A DNA stretch of 64,000 nucleotides from the NCBI GenBank assembly GCA_965198675.1, contig OZ240666.1, positions 496,001 to 560,000 on the forward strand, given 5' to 3'. A program made the position numbers and the translations under genes. Numbering within the stretch: position 1 is the stretch's first letter; each line of letters begins with the position of its first letter. The notes under the pieces were generated by a model, which was given only the letters and a program-made list of their open reading frames with translations, searched no databases and had not been told where the DNA came from. The stretch comes from Prochloron sp965198675. GTDB taxonomy: Bacteria; Cyanobacteriota; Cyanobacteriia; Cyanobacteriales; Prochloraceae. Below are positions 42,756 to 51,244 of the stretch, piece by piece.

Positions 42756-45563
42756 ATGTTTAAGAACCTTCTTGGGGATCCCAACGCCCGCAAACTGAAA
42801 AGATTCCAGCCTTTAATAAAAGAAATAAATTTGCTCGAAGAAGATATCAAACAGCTGGATGACACACAACTGGCGGCGAAAACAGCAGAATTTAAAGAGC
42901 AGTTAGAAAAAGGAAAAACAGAGAGCGATCGCTTAGAAATTTTAGATGACCTCCTCCCCGAAGCCTTTGCTGTAGTAAGGGAAGCAGCTCGACGGGTTTT
43001 GGGTATGCGCCATTACGACGTTCAGTTACTGGGTGGTATCGTCCTCCACAAAGGACAAATTGCTGAGATGAAAACGGGAGAAGGAAAAACTCTCGTGGCC
43101 ACTCTACCTGCTTATCTTAATGGTCTAACAGGGAAAGGGGTACATGTGGTCACAGTCAACGACTACCTGGCAAGGCGGGATGCTGAGTGGATGGGACAAG
43201 TACATCGTTTCCTCGGACTCAGTGTCGGGCTGATTCAATCGGGTATGAGTCCCCCAGAACGAAAGAAAAACTATGGCTGCGATATTACCTACACCACCAA
43301 CAGCGAACTGGGTTTCGATTATCTGCGGGATAATATGGCCACATCTATCGCCGAAGTAGTGCAGCGACCTTTTAACTATTGCATTATAGACGAAGTAGAT
43401 TCTATCCTCATCGACGAAGCCAGAACGCCTTTAATTATTTCCGGACAAGTAGAACGTCCCACGGAAAAATATATGAAGGCGGCGGAAATTGCCCAGCAGC
43501 TAGTACGCCAAACCGACGACGATGAAGGAGACTACGAAGTAGATGAAAAAGCTCGCAACGTTCTCATGACGGATCAGGGTTTTGCCTCCGCTGAAAGGTT
43601 ACTGGGGGTGACGGACTTATATGACCCAGAAAATCCTTGGGCGCACTATATCTTTAATGCCATTAAAGGGAAAGAACTATTCACCAAAGACGTGAACTAT
43701 ATGGTTCGCAACGGGAAAGTGGTGATTGTGGATGAGTTTACAGGGCGGATATTGGCGGGAAGAAGGTGGAGCGATGGTTTACACCAGGCAATTGAAGCTA
43801 AAGAAAAAGTGGAAATTCAAAATGAAACTCAAACTTTGGCCACCATTACCTATCAAAACTTCTTCCTCCTCTATCCTAAATTAGCAGGTATGACGGGAAC
43901 GGCTAAGACAGAAGAGACGGAATTTGAAAAAGTATATAACCTCCAGGTAACCATTATTCCCACTAACAGACCCCTGCGTCGCGCTTACCTGGCAGATGTG
44001 GTCTACAAGACCGAGTCGGCTAAATGGACAGCAGTGGCGGGAGAATGCGCCCAGATGCATGAAATGGGTCGTCCGGTTTTGGTAGGAACTACCACAGTGG
44101 AAAAGTCGGAATTGCTCTCCAGGTTGCTCCGAGAGAAGAATATAAGCTACAACTTACTCAATGCTAAGCCGGAAAATGTGGAACGGGAATCAGAAATTGT
44201 CGCCCAAGCAGGTCGCAAAGGTGCTGTTACTATCGCTACGAATATGGCAGGACGAGGAACCGATATTATCTTGGGGGGCAATGCAGAGTATATGGCACGG
44301 TTGAAAGTGCGGCAATATTTTATGCCTAAAATTGTGATGCTACAGGAGAGTAATGCTTTGACTGCCGCCGTGCTAGGATTAGGTGGGCGCAGCCGTTCGG
44401 CAGGTTTCGGTGGTCCTGTTAAAAAAGTTAAGGATGGGGGGGTAAAACAGGAGATTTTTCCCACTACATTATCCTCTGAGACAGAAGAGAAGCTGAAAGA
44501 GGCGGTTAAGTTTGCGGTGCAAGAGTATGGTAGTCAGAGTTTATCAGAACTGGAGGCGGACGAAAAAGTGGCCATCGCCTCAGAAAAAGCACCTACAGAT
44601 GATCCAGTAATTGGCAAGTTGCGGGAAGTTTACCAACAAATTCTACAAGAGTACGAACAGTTTACCAGTAAAGAACACGAGGAAGTAGTAGAATTGGGAG
44701 GACTCCACGTCATAGGGACTGAACGTCATGAGTCCCGGCGGATTGATAATCAGCTCCGGGGTAGGGCTGGGAGACAGGGAGATCCGGGTTCCACCAAGTT
44801 TTTCTTGAGTTTGGAAGATAATCTGCTGCGCATTTTTGGCGGCGATCGCGTGGCTGGTTTGATGAATGCTTTTCGAGTGGAAGAAGATATGCCCATCGAG
44901 TCTAAAATGCTAACTCGCTCTTTGGAAGGGGCACAGAAGAAAGTAGAAACATTCTATTACGACACCCGGAAGCAGGTGTTTGAGTACGATGAGGTGATGA
45001 ATAATCAGCGACGAGCCATTTACTCGGAGCGTCGTCGAGTGCTAGAAGGGCTGGATCTGAAAGAACAGGTACTCCAGTACGGCGAAAAAACCATGGATGA
45101 GATTGTTAACGCTTATATCAACCCGGAATTACCCCCAGAAGAATGGGATTTGGAGAATCTCACCGGGAAAGTGAAGCAATTTGTTTATCTGCTGGAAGAT
45201 TTAGAACCAGCTCATTTGGAAGATATGACTGTAGGGGAAATTCAAACTTTTTTCCACGAGGAAGTGCGCAAAGCCTACGATATTAAGGAAGGTGAAGTGG
45301 AGCGAGTACAACCCGGACTGATGCGCTCCGCCGAGCGGTTCTTTATCTTGCAACAAATCGATACCCTCTGGAGGCAGCATTTACAAGCAATGGATGCTTT
45401 GCGGGAGTCCATTGGTTTGCGAGGTTATGGTCAAAAAGACCCCTTGATTGAGTATAAGCAGGAAGGATACGAAATGTTCTTGGAGATGACTATCGATATT
45501 CGCCGTAATGTTGTCTACTCTATGTTCCAATTCCAGCCTCAAGTACAACCACAAGTAGCTTGA
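42756..45563 (+). CDS. secA: Protein translocase ATPase SecA
   Basis: A 935-residue motor that drives proteins through SecYEG. Walker A is MKTGEGKTLVATL (about 108-120); the DEAD-like box is CIIDEVDSILIDEA; TNMAGRGTDIILGGN and LRGRAGRQGDPGSTKFFLS are conserved helicase motifs. The helical scaffold and C-terminal linker follow (IDTLWRQHLQAMDALRE). There is no C-terminal zinc-binding SEC-C tail, which is usual for cyanobacterial SecA. Start ATG 42756. Together with secD at the window start it shows core export genes at two separate sites. Confidence 0.98.
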   Translation: MFKNLLGDPNARKLKRFQPLIKEINLLEEDIKQLDDTQLAAKTAEFKEQLEKGKTESDRLEILDDLLPEAFAVVREAARRVLGMRHYDVQLLGGIVLHKGQIAEMKTGEGKTLVATLPAYLNGLTGKGVHVVTVNDYLARRDAEWMGQVHRFLGLSVGLIQSGMSPPERKKNYGCDITYTTNSELGFDYLRDNMATSIAEVVQRPFNYCIIDEVDSILIDEARTPLIISGQVERPTEKYMKAAEIAQQLVRQTDDDEGDYEVDEKARNVLMTDQGFASAERLLGVTDLYDPENPWAHYIFNAIKGKELFTKDVNYMVRNGKVVIVDEFTGRILAGRRWSDGLHQAIEAKEKVEIQNETQTLATITYQNFFLLYPKLAGMTGTAKTEETEFEKVYNLQVTIIPTNRPLRRAYLADVVYKTESAKWTAVAGECAQMHEMGRPVLVGTTTVEKSELLSRLLREKNISYNLLNAKPENVERESEIVAQAGRKGAVTIATNMAGRGTDIILGGNAEYMARLKVRQYFMPKIVMLQESNALTAAVLGLGGRSRSAGFGGPVKKVKDGGVKQEIFPTTLSSETEEKLKEAVKFAVQEYGSQSLSELEADEKVAIASEKAPTDDPVIGKLREVYQQILQEYEQFTSKEHEEVVELGGLHVIGTERHESRRIDNQLRGRAGRQGDPGSTKFFLSLEDNLLRIFGGDRVAGLMNAFRVEEDMPIESKMLTRSLEGAQKKVETFYYDTRKQVFEYDEVMNNQRRAIYSERRRVLEGLDLKEQVLQYGEKTMDEIVNAYINPELPPEEWDLENLTGKVKQFVYLLEDLEPAHLEDMTVGEIQTFFHEEVRKAYDIKEGEVERVQPGLMRSAERFFILQQIDTLWRQHLQAMDALRESIGLRGYGQKDPLIEYKQEGYEMFLEMTIDIRRNVVYSMFQFQPQVQPQVA

Positions 45564-45629
45564 AACAGTAGTCGCGTAGTGGGCATTGCCCACCTTCTCG
45601 GTAACATTGCCAACCAAATTCTTCGTGGC

Positions 45630-45703
45630 GTAGTAGGATGCGTTACTCCACTTAAATCTGTGTTGTTTCTACTAATTACGAAGAATAACGCATCCTACGG
45701 CTA
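45630..45703. repeat. GTAGGATGCGTTA...TAACGCATCCTAC long hairpin (family R4)
   Basis: 13-bp inverted arms enclose about 47 bp, downstream of secA. A similar hairpin with a different interior is at 53618-53684. It might terminate secA transcription, but the family occurs elsewhere without such context. Confidence 0.8.
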
Positions 45704-45989
45704 CGGCGATCGCCGTTAACAAGTAAACCATCCTATCGCCCGCGAATGAATTGCGGGCTACGTTATCAAACCCCTTCAGGGTTTAAAGTTCGTGCCAACT
45801 GCGGATATAGGCGATCGCCACAAACAAGGATTAAAAACAGCCTGTATCCCTTTTCCTGTAAGTCTTCATGGCTTTGTTACCCTGTTGTCGGCAGAAGGCT
45901 CACACCATAATCTTCGATTTGGTGTGAGATGAATGACGACGCCCAGATCTATATGCTAGAGTAAACTAATTGGAGCAAATTGGAAATCT

Positions 45990-46263
45990 ATGTTGATCTA
46001 CGAGATGAAACTGGAAGGAACTAAGGAACAGTACCCACCCCCCTTGCCCCCCTCCCGGGTTCCCCTCCTGGGAGGGGGCTACGGGGGTGGGTAGCGATAG
46101 AAAACCTAAAAGTACGTAATATGGTGAAAAACCACTGTTTAGCTAAATCAATTAATGATGCAGCTTGGTACAAATTCCGAGAATGGCTAGAGTATTTTGG
46201 CACCAATTAGGTCGTGAAAGTGATTGCTGTTGACCCAAAATATACTTCTCAAAACTGCGTAGG
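45990..46263 (+). pseudogene. tnpB relic with the middle replaced by a GC-rich palindrome
   Basis: The first 15 codons, MLIYEMKLEGTKEQY, match the N-terminus of IS200/IS605-family TnpB. The frame then enters an R5 palindrome (46025-46096) and resumes much later in the protein: IENLKVRNMVKNHCLAKSIN, DAAWYKFREWLEYFGTN, KVIAVDPKYTSQNCVGC. The zinc-ribbon end is then cut off by an R4 repeat. Most of the central RuvC region is gone. Confidence 0.85.
46025..46096. repeat. GC-rich palindrome (family R5), expanded form
   Basis: Arms CCCACCCCC/GGGGGTGGG with a duplicated centre (CCTCCCGGGTTCCCCTCCTG). It occupies the place of the missing tnpB middle. Confidence 0.8.
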
Positions 46264-46387
46264 ATGCTAAGAAGTCGTAGGATGCGTTACTAGCCGTAAG
46301 TAGTAGCAACAATACAAACTTTGTTGGCGTAACGCATCGTACGTAGCAGCATCCTAAATTAAATGGGTTAGCGTAACGCATCCTACG
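46250..46387. repeat. GATGCGTTACGCC repeat array, inverted copy (family R4)
   Basis: The reverse complement of the unit found at 15208-15325 and 63316-63487: GTAGCAACAATACAAACTTT then GTTGGCGTAACGCATCGTAC. It truncates the tnpB relic. Confidence 0.85.
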
Positions 46388-46499
46388 CAGGGAACTCGTC
46401 GAAAGAGGAAACTCTCATAGCGATATGGGAATCCCCCGCTATACTGCGTAGCAGGACGCAAGCGGTTGCTACGCAATAGCGGCGGGAGGATGTCAATCC

Positions 46500-46979
46500 T
46501 CTGAACTCAGTAGCAATCCTGGTATCATCTCCCCCAGTTCGGAAAATCCAGAAGCGGTGTACGAGAGGATGGTGGAACTATTGGAAACTAAGTTTCGGGG
46601 AATGACTGGTTCCCGGCGTTTTAAGCAACCCGTAGCGGTTATTTTAACTAAATCCGATGCTTTTGATTTAGAGCAGAAAATAGACAAAGATGCAGCTCTT
46701 CAATATAGGCAAAGTCATCCCGAATTACAGTGGGACGCCGATGCAATTAATGCTTTAGTAGAGCAGTTTTTGCAAGACTACGGTGCAGGTAATTTCCTGC
46801 GGAATCTGCGAGGAAAGTTCGATAATGTCAAGTTTTTCTCTTGCTCTACAATTGGGGTTGGGAATAATAGCGAAACTGCTAGTGCTTTTGAAGGAGAGCG
46901 GGTATTAGAACCGTTGCTGTGGCTATTGAAGGAGACTAAGACTTTGCCGAGGAAGGTGAGTAAAGGGATTCCTGTATAG
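46500..46979 (+). pseudogene. C-terminal fragment of a TRAFAC-type GTPase
   Basis: An open frame of about 160 residues whose recognisable part is NPEAVYERMVELLETK, PVAVILTKSDAFDLEQKI (the G4 TKxD motif of GTPases), LVEQFLQDYGAGNFLRNL and VKFFSCSTIGVG (G5-like). The P-loop and switch regions that should precede it are absent; upstream is an R6 mosaic (46448-46485). A GTG at 46557 could start a peptide. This resembles GTPases found in cyanobacterial operons with Hsp70 and vWA proteins, and an Hsp70-vWA gene lies 1.9 kb downstream. Confidence 0.7.
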
Positions 46980-47277
46980 TAACAGCGCTCCGAGAGGCAA
47001 GGCTGGTGGGCAATGCCCACCCTACTCAAACTGATTTCAGTCCTGTAGGGACTTGAAATATTAGCCCGCAATTCATTAGCGGGCGGGTCAGCAACGAAAT
47101 CCCTATTCTCTCTTACACACCCTGGCTGGTGGGCGATGCCCACCCTACACGGCGTTTGGGTGGTACTTAGCCAGAAATACCCCGCACAATTTCGTTCACC
47201 TGCCGGAGACTGGCTGGCATTCTGCGCAAAAAATGCGTATTATTGATATAGAATCTTTAGGAAAATAAACTTGATCT
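46980..47277. other. Gap filled with R2 hairpins and an AATTCATTAGCGGGCG repeat
   Basis: Two R2 hairpins (47005-47025, 47128-47148), a CGCAATTCATTAGCGGGCG palindrome (47058-47088; partner at 45738-45760), and GTTTGGGTGGTACTTAGCCA (47153-47172), which recurs at 48876-48895. A short minus-strand coding-like end (MPASLRQVNEIVRGISG, 47220-47168) may be the tail of a lost gene. Confidence 0.65.
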
Positions 47278-47505
47278 ATGAAGAAAAAGCCAGCAAGGGA
47301 AAAAATCCGGCTCAGTCTGGAAATCCCAATAGAACTAAACGTCCGTTTAGAGCAAATCGCCCATGACCTTGGAAGCACGAAAAGCGATGTCTTAAGACGT
47401 GCCTTGGCGCTTACTGAGGCTGCTCATGAAGCCCGCAAGCAAAATAAAATCGTTGGTGTGTTAAACCAAGACCTTAAGTTGGAAAAAGAATTCATTGGCA
47501 TCTAG
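47278..47505 (+). CDS. Ribbon-helix-helix (CopG-like) DNA-binding protein
   Basis: A 75-residue basic protein. The RHH core is KIRLSLEIPIELNVRLEQIA followed by LGSTKSDVLRRALAL: a beta strand, helix A, and helix B beginning at the conserved TKSDVLRRA. Such proteins are dimeric repressors or antitoxins. The start ATG is 47278. A small membrane-protein gene begins 3 bp after its stop, so the two are one operon. Confidence 0.85.
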   Translation: MKKKPAREKIRLSLEIPIELNVRLEQIAHDLGSTKSDVLRRALALTEAAHEARKQNKIVGVLNQDLKLEKEFIGI

Positions 47506-47508
47506 GTA

Positions 47509-47772
47509 ATGGCAACCCAGCGACAAGACCTTTCTCAACTGCCAGCTCTTTATGAGAGGATCACGACAGAAACGGAAACTCCCGAAGAACTGGAGCACTG
47601 TCTACATCTTGAAAAGGCAAAGTTTTATGCCAGCGTAATGGGTGTGTTTTTGATTTTTCTTTTTCTGGTCACCGTAATTTTCTTCCATCCAGACCCGGAG
47701 TTTAGAAAATCCGCTCAGGTCATTTTGCAAAGTCTGGCAACTGGCTTCATTGGTTATCTCGTCAGGCGTTGA
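47509..47772 (+). CDS. Small membrane protein paired with the ribbon-helix-helix gene
   Basis: 87 residues: a charged N-terminal half (LPALYERITTETETPEELEH), one strong transmembrane segment (about 42-59, VMGVFLIFLFLVTVIFF), and a second, weaker hydrophobic stretch near the C-terminus (ILQSLATGFIGYLV). Its start lies 3 bp after the RHH gene. I do not recognise the family. A toxin role controlled by the RHH protein is possible but not shown. Confidence 0.65.
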   Translation: MATQRQDLSQLPALYERITTETETPEELEHCLHLEKAKFYASVMGVFLIFLFLVTVIFFHPDPEFRKSAQVILQSLATGFIGYLVRR

Positions 47773-47792
47773 AGCAGAGAAATCCCTATTCT

Positions 47793-48101
47793 CTATTGCA
47801 CACCCTGGCTGGTGGGCAATGCCCACCCTACCGGATTACTAAGTGTAAGTTCTCCAAGTTCTAGAGGGAGAACAATATTTTCTCCTTTATAAAATCTAAG
47901 AACCAACTCAATAAATAATTTGGAAATCCTAGGATTTTGAGTAATTATATCTTCTAATTTTACTCCTGTTTCTACTCCTAAGATTCCATCATCAACTATT
48001 TTTATATTATAGAACTTTTTTTGTTGCCTATATCTAAGATAAACAAGTATTTCTTGAGATATGCTGGAGTGTTTTAATTGAAGAATCGTAAGATTGTCCA
48101 T
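47793..48101 (-). CDS. Candidate immunity protein for the adjacent papain-like toxin
   Basis: A 102-residue acidic-to-neutral protein beginning MDNLTILQLKHSSISQEILV. It has no recognised domain. It lies 80 bp downstream of the toxin-like gene on the same strand, the standard place for an immunity gene in polymorphic toxin loci. The last 13 residues (VGWALPTSQGVQ region) are translation of an R2 hairpin, so the native stop has been lost and the true protein was probably near 88 residues. Confidence 0.5.
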   Translation of the reverse strand: MDNLTILQLKHSSISQEILVYLRYRQQKKFYNIKIVDDGILGVETGVKLEDIITQNPRISKLFIELVLRFYKGENIVLPLELGELTLSNPVGWALPTSQGVQ

Positions 48102-48181
48102 GGTTTACATCCTATCTAATTTTCTTAGGGAATATATTGAATTATTACTAAACATTATCGTCTGTATATGGCATAACCTGT

Positions 48182-48770
48182 TCAAAAAGTATTAAAGTCA
48201 TCTATAGTCATACTATAACGTGTTCCCACTCCCCATGGATCACGAATGGCTATATTCCTTGCACCATCAAATCCATCAACTATAACCCAGTGGTTATCCC
48301 TATCTCTTAACATGGCAATCCAAGGACTGAGAGCATTGAGTGAATTTACATCCTTATTGTATCAAGTGTGGTGAGGGCTTTTGCAAGGCTATTAGTATCC
48401 ATACGTGGTCGAGGAGAAAATTCTCCTACTTGAACTTGGGTTACTGAAATTCCTCTATCCTTGAGGAGAGTTTGACCACAAGCTTGACCACAAGCATTTC
48501 CATTCGATTGTGGAAACACGTTCTTGACTGGAACTTCATTAATAGTTGGCCAATTACCTCCCGCTCCTGCAAATAAACGACCTCTTCTTCCCACTAAAGA
48601 ATATAGTGCTCTTCCTAAACCATTAACAATTCCTGCAAGTAAAAATGAAGCCAATGCATTGTTTGCATTTGTGGTTATATCGATTGCCAAATCTTTACCT
48701 CCATAATCACCATCTTGAATATGGCACAAGCTCAACGGTTCTGCCAGCAATTCTAAGCTGGGCGAGGCAG
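48182..48770 (-). pseudogene. Papain-like cysteine peptidase toxin module, frameshifted and N-truncated
   Basis: First frame: a glycine-rich hydrophobic stretch (ALASFLLAGIVNGLGRALYS), then SNGNACGQACGQTLLKDRG, with a likely nucleophile Cys, ending at 48346. The next frame continues DVNSLNALSPWIAMLRDRDN, HWVIVDGFDG (likely His) and IAIRDPWGVGTRYSM (likely Asp), stopping at 48182. Adding one A in the A-run near 48357 would rejoin the frames as TLDTNKDVNSL. This is the C39/papain fold common in C-terminal toxin domains of Rhs-like proteins. Upstream, sequence beyond about 48770 is dispersed repeat, so it is an orphan C-terminal module. Confidence 0.65.
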
Positions 48771-48908
48771 CAACGAAATCCCTATTCTCTATTACATACC
48801 CTGGCTGGTGGGCAATGCCCACCCTACACGGCTACACGGCTCAGGGCGATCGCTCAGTCAGGCAGCTGTGCGCCCCGTTTGGGTGGTACTTAGCCAGAAA
48901 TACTAAAC

Positions 48909-50546
48909 GTGCTGCGTATCATCAGCGAACCCACAGCGGCAGCACTTGCCTATGGAGTGCGTCCTACTAGCTCGAAAGCAAAAATTTTAGTCTACGACCT
49001 CGGTGGCGGAACATTCGATGTATCCCTAGTAGAAATAACCCCAGATGAATTGCGAGTAATTGGTACAGCCGGAGACCATCAACTAGGAGGTAAAGACTGG
49101 GACGATCGCATTTTATTATATCTTGCTACGGAATTTGAAGAAGAATTTGGTGAAGAACTAGTCGGTGAAGAGTTTAACGAACTCATGGTTCTAGCAGAAA
49201 AGACGAAAATTAGCTTGTCTGCTAAACAATCAATGAGTGTAACGGTAGGGAATAGTGAGTATCGCGGCAAATATGAAATTACTCGCACTCAATTTGAAGA
49301 ACTAAGCAAAGACTTGATGGAACGGACGCAAATGCTAGTTAATCAAGTCTTAGAAGATACCCAACTGACTTGGGCTGAGATTGAGGGAGTAGTGCTGGTG
49401 GGGGGTTCTACCCGCATGCCCATGGTACTCGAATATGTAGAGCGAATGTCTGGCAAACCAGCCATGACAGGTGTTAATCCTGACGAAGCCGTTGCTTTGG
49501 GGGCAGCTATTCAAGCGGCGATGGATACTGAGAGTCAGAAAGGACAGCAAATGATGTTTCTTGGGGGACGCAAAAGAAACATTGACGCTATTAGCCGCAG
49601 TTTGGGAATGATTGCCCAAAACGAGGATGGTAGCAAATATATCAACAGCATTATTATTCAGAAAAACGAGCCAATTCCCTGCCAGCAGACTCGCCCCTAT
49701 CGCCTACCTATCCGCTGCAGCGGCGACAACAAATTAGAAGTTTTTATGACCCAGGGTGAAACCACAGATCCGATGAGCTGCGCTTATCTAGGCAAATACG
49801 TGTTCACCGATATACCCCAGATCCAGGCAAGAGCGGCGATAGTCGATCTCACCTACTCCTACAATCTCAATGGTGTAGTAGAAGTTGCAGCAGTTGAACG
49901 CAGCACCCAACAGCCACTTACATTAACTATCGAGCCTTTACCTCATGATATACCCCATCGCTTTGCCTTATCACCTGCTAATGAGACAGCACGGGAACAC
50001 CTCAATTTATACATGGCTTTTGACCTTTCTGGTAGCATGGAGGGCAAGCCTTTATCACAAGCCAAGCGAGCTGCAAACAGCTTCGTTTCCGAATGCGATC
50101 TGACCGCAACATCCATTGGTATTATCGAATTTTCTGACAAAACATTAACAACTGTTCGAACCTGTCAAAATGCTAAAAAGATTGCACGCGGCATCAGAAA
50201 ATTGAGTATTGGTCGTACAGGCTATGGAACTACTGCTCATCCTTTAAACGAAATTTTCCGCCACTTGAAAAATACCCAGGGATTGCGCTATGGATTGGTG
50301 TTAACAGATGGTGTGTGGTTCAACCAAAGAGCAGCTATTAAATCAGCTAAACGCTGTCATGAAGCTGGGATTGAAATTATAGCCATAGGATTTGGTCAAG
50401 CAGACGAAAAATTTTTACGCCAGATATCTTCAAGGGATGAGCTGAGTTTCTTCACCAGCTTGAACGATTTAGTTCAAACTTTCAGCTATATTGCCCAAGA
50501 ACTAACGGAAAGTGGCGGTCATATGAACCATTTAGCACTATTCTAA
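48909..50546 (+). CDS. Hsp70-vWA fusion protein lacking the first Hsp70 lobe
   Basis: 545 residues. Residues 1-215 are the second half of an Hsp70 ATPase domain: LRIISEPTAAALAYG, the phosphate loop VYDLGGGTFDVSLVE, QLGGKDWDD, VVLVGGSTRMPMV and GVNPDEAVALGAAIQ. Residues about 350-530 are a vWA domain with a complete MIDAS (YMAFDLSGSMEG ... LTDGVW). The first 150-170 Hsp70 residues, including the first phosphate loop, are missing; upstream of codon 1 only ILN of the expected GLNVLRI remains before a stop in repeat DNA (TAG 48891-48893). The frame is otherwise intact, so a truncated protein might still be made from GTG 48909; ATP hydrolysis is unlikely. Confidence 0.85.
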   Translation: MLRIISEPTAAALAYGVRPTSSKAKILVYDLGGGTFDVSLVEITPDELRVIGTAGDHQLGGKDWDDRILLYLATEFEEEFGEELVGEEFNELMVLAEKTKISLSAKQSMSVTVGNSEYRGKYEITRTQFEELSKDLMERTQMLVNQVLEDTQLTWAEIEGVVLVGGSTRMPMVLEYVERMSGKPAMTGVNPDEAVALGAAIQAAMDTESQKGQQMMFLGGRKRNIDAISRSLGMIAQNEDGSKYINSIIIQKNEPIPCQQTRPYRLPIRCSGDNKLEVFMTQGETTDPMSCAYLGKYVFTDIPQIQARAAIVDLTYSYNLNGVVEVAAVERSTQQPLTLTIEPLPHDIPHRFALSPANETAREHLNLYMAFDLSGSMEGKPLSQAKRAANSFVSECDLTATSIGIIEFSDKTLTTVRTCQNAKKIARGIRKLSIGRTGYGTTAHPLNEIFRHLKNTQGLRYGLVLTDGVWFNQRAAIKSAKRCHEAGIEIIAIGFGQADEKFLRQISSRDELSFFTSLNDLVQTFSYIAQELTESGGHMNHLALF

Positions 50547-50612
50547 AGCTTCATCACAACCCTAATATTCCCTGTAAGGACACTCTATACCCTACACCCA
50601 AAAGAGCGCCAT

Positions 50613-51203
50613 ATGTTATATCAAGGCGATCGCCTAATAAAGCTAATAGTCCCACCCTCTTTAAACCTGAAGGTTCCTCCCCAACAGTTTGAAGAATTAG
50701 CTCATGCTAATGGAGATTTGAGATTAGAAAGAACCGCAGAAGTCAAATTGATTGTGAATCCACCAACGGGATGGGAAACAAGGAAAAGAAACCTCAGTAT
50801 TACCCCGGGAAATTGGTATGAAGAAAACCCAGAAAAAGAAGAAGCATTTGATTCTTCCACAGGATTTGAACTCCCCAATGGCTCCTATCGTTCCCCTGAT
50901 AGTTCTTGGGTATCTCGTTCCCGCTGGGATGCACTCACCTCCGAACAAAAACAAACCTTCCCTAAAGTGTGTCCTGATTTTGCCATTGAATTGGTAGGGT
51001 GGGCATTGCCCACCTTACGTGCTAAAATGGAAGAATACATAGACAACGGTTTGCGGTTGGGGTGGTTAATTGATTCTCAGAATAAACGGGTTGAAATCTA
51101 TCGAAAAAGAAAAAAAACGGAGATTATAGATAATCCTAATGAATTATCTGGAGAAGAAGTGCTGATGGGTTTCAAACTTAAATTAAAAGGGATTCTCAAC
51201 TGA
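50613..51203 (+). CDS. Uma2-family protein with an in-frame R2 hairpin
   Basis: A 196-residue Uma2-type PD-(D/E)XK protein: FEELAHANGDLRLERTAE, SSTGFELPNG, YRSPDSSWVSRSRWDAL (metal-binding Asp), FAIEL (Glu), then MEEYIDNGLRLGWLIDSQNK. Between FAIEL and AKMEEY, where relatives have a stretch such as RSxSDxLxxLQ, this protein has VGWALPTLR, which is an R2 hairpin (50994-51014) read in frame. The rest of the frame is intact. Start ATG 50613; a GCGATCGC site overlaps codons 6-8. Activity after the replacement is doubtful but possible. Confidence 0.8.
   Translation: MLYQGDRLIKLIVPPSLNLKVPPQQFEELAHANGDLRLERTAEVKLIVNPPTGWETRKRNLSITPGNWYEENPEKEEAFDSSTGFELPNGSYRSPDSSWVSRSRWDALTSEQKQTFPKVCPDFAIELVGWALPTLRAKMEEYIDNGLRLGWLIDSQNKRVEIYRKRKKTEIIDNPNELSGEEVLMGFKLKLKGILN
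50994..51014. repeat. R2 hairpin inside the Uma2 coding sequence
   Basis: GTAGGGTGGGCATTGCCCACC, identical in core to the intergenic copies, sits in the open reading frame and encodes VGWALPT. Confidence 0.9.
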
Positions 51204-51244
51204 TTCGGGACATTGTTAATCTTGGGAAAGATTAGAGCCATTTT

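Noticed and set aside
45579..45593. R2 hairpins as intrinsic terminators
   Set aside because: They lack T-runs, occur in both orientations relative to genes, and one is inside a coding frame.
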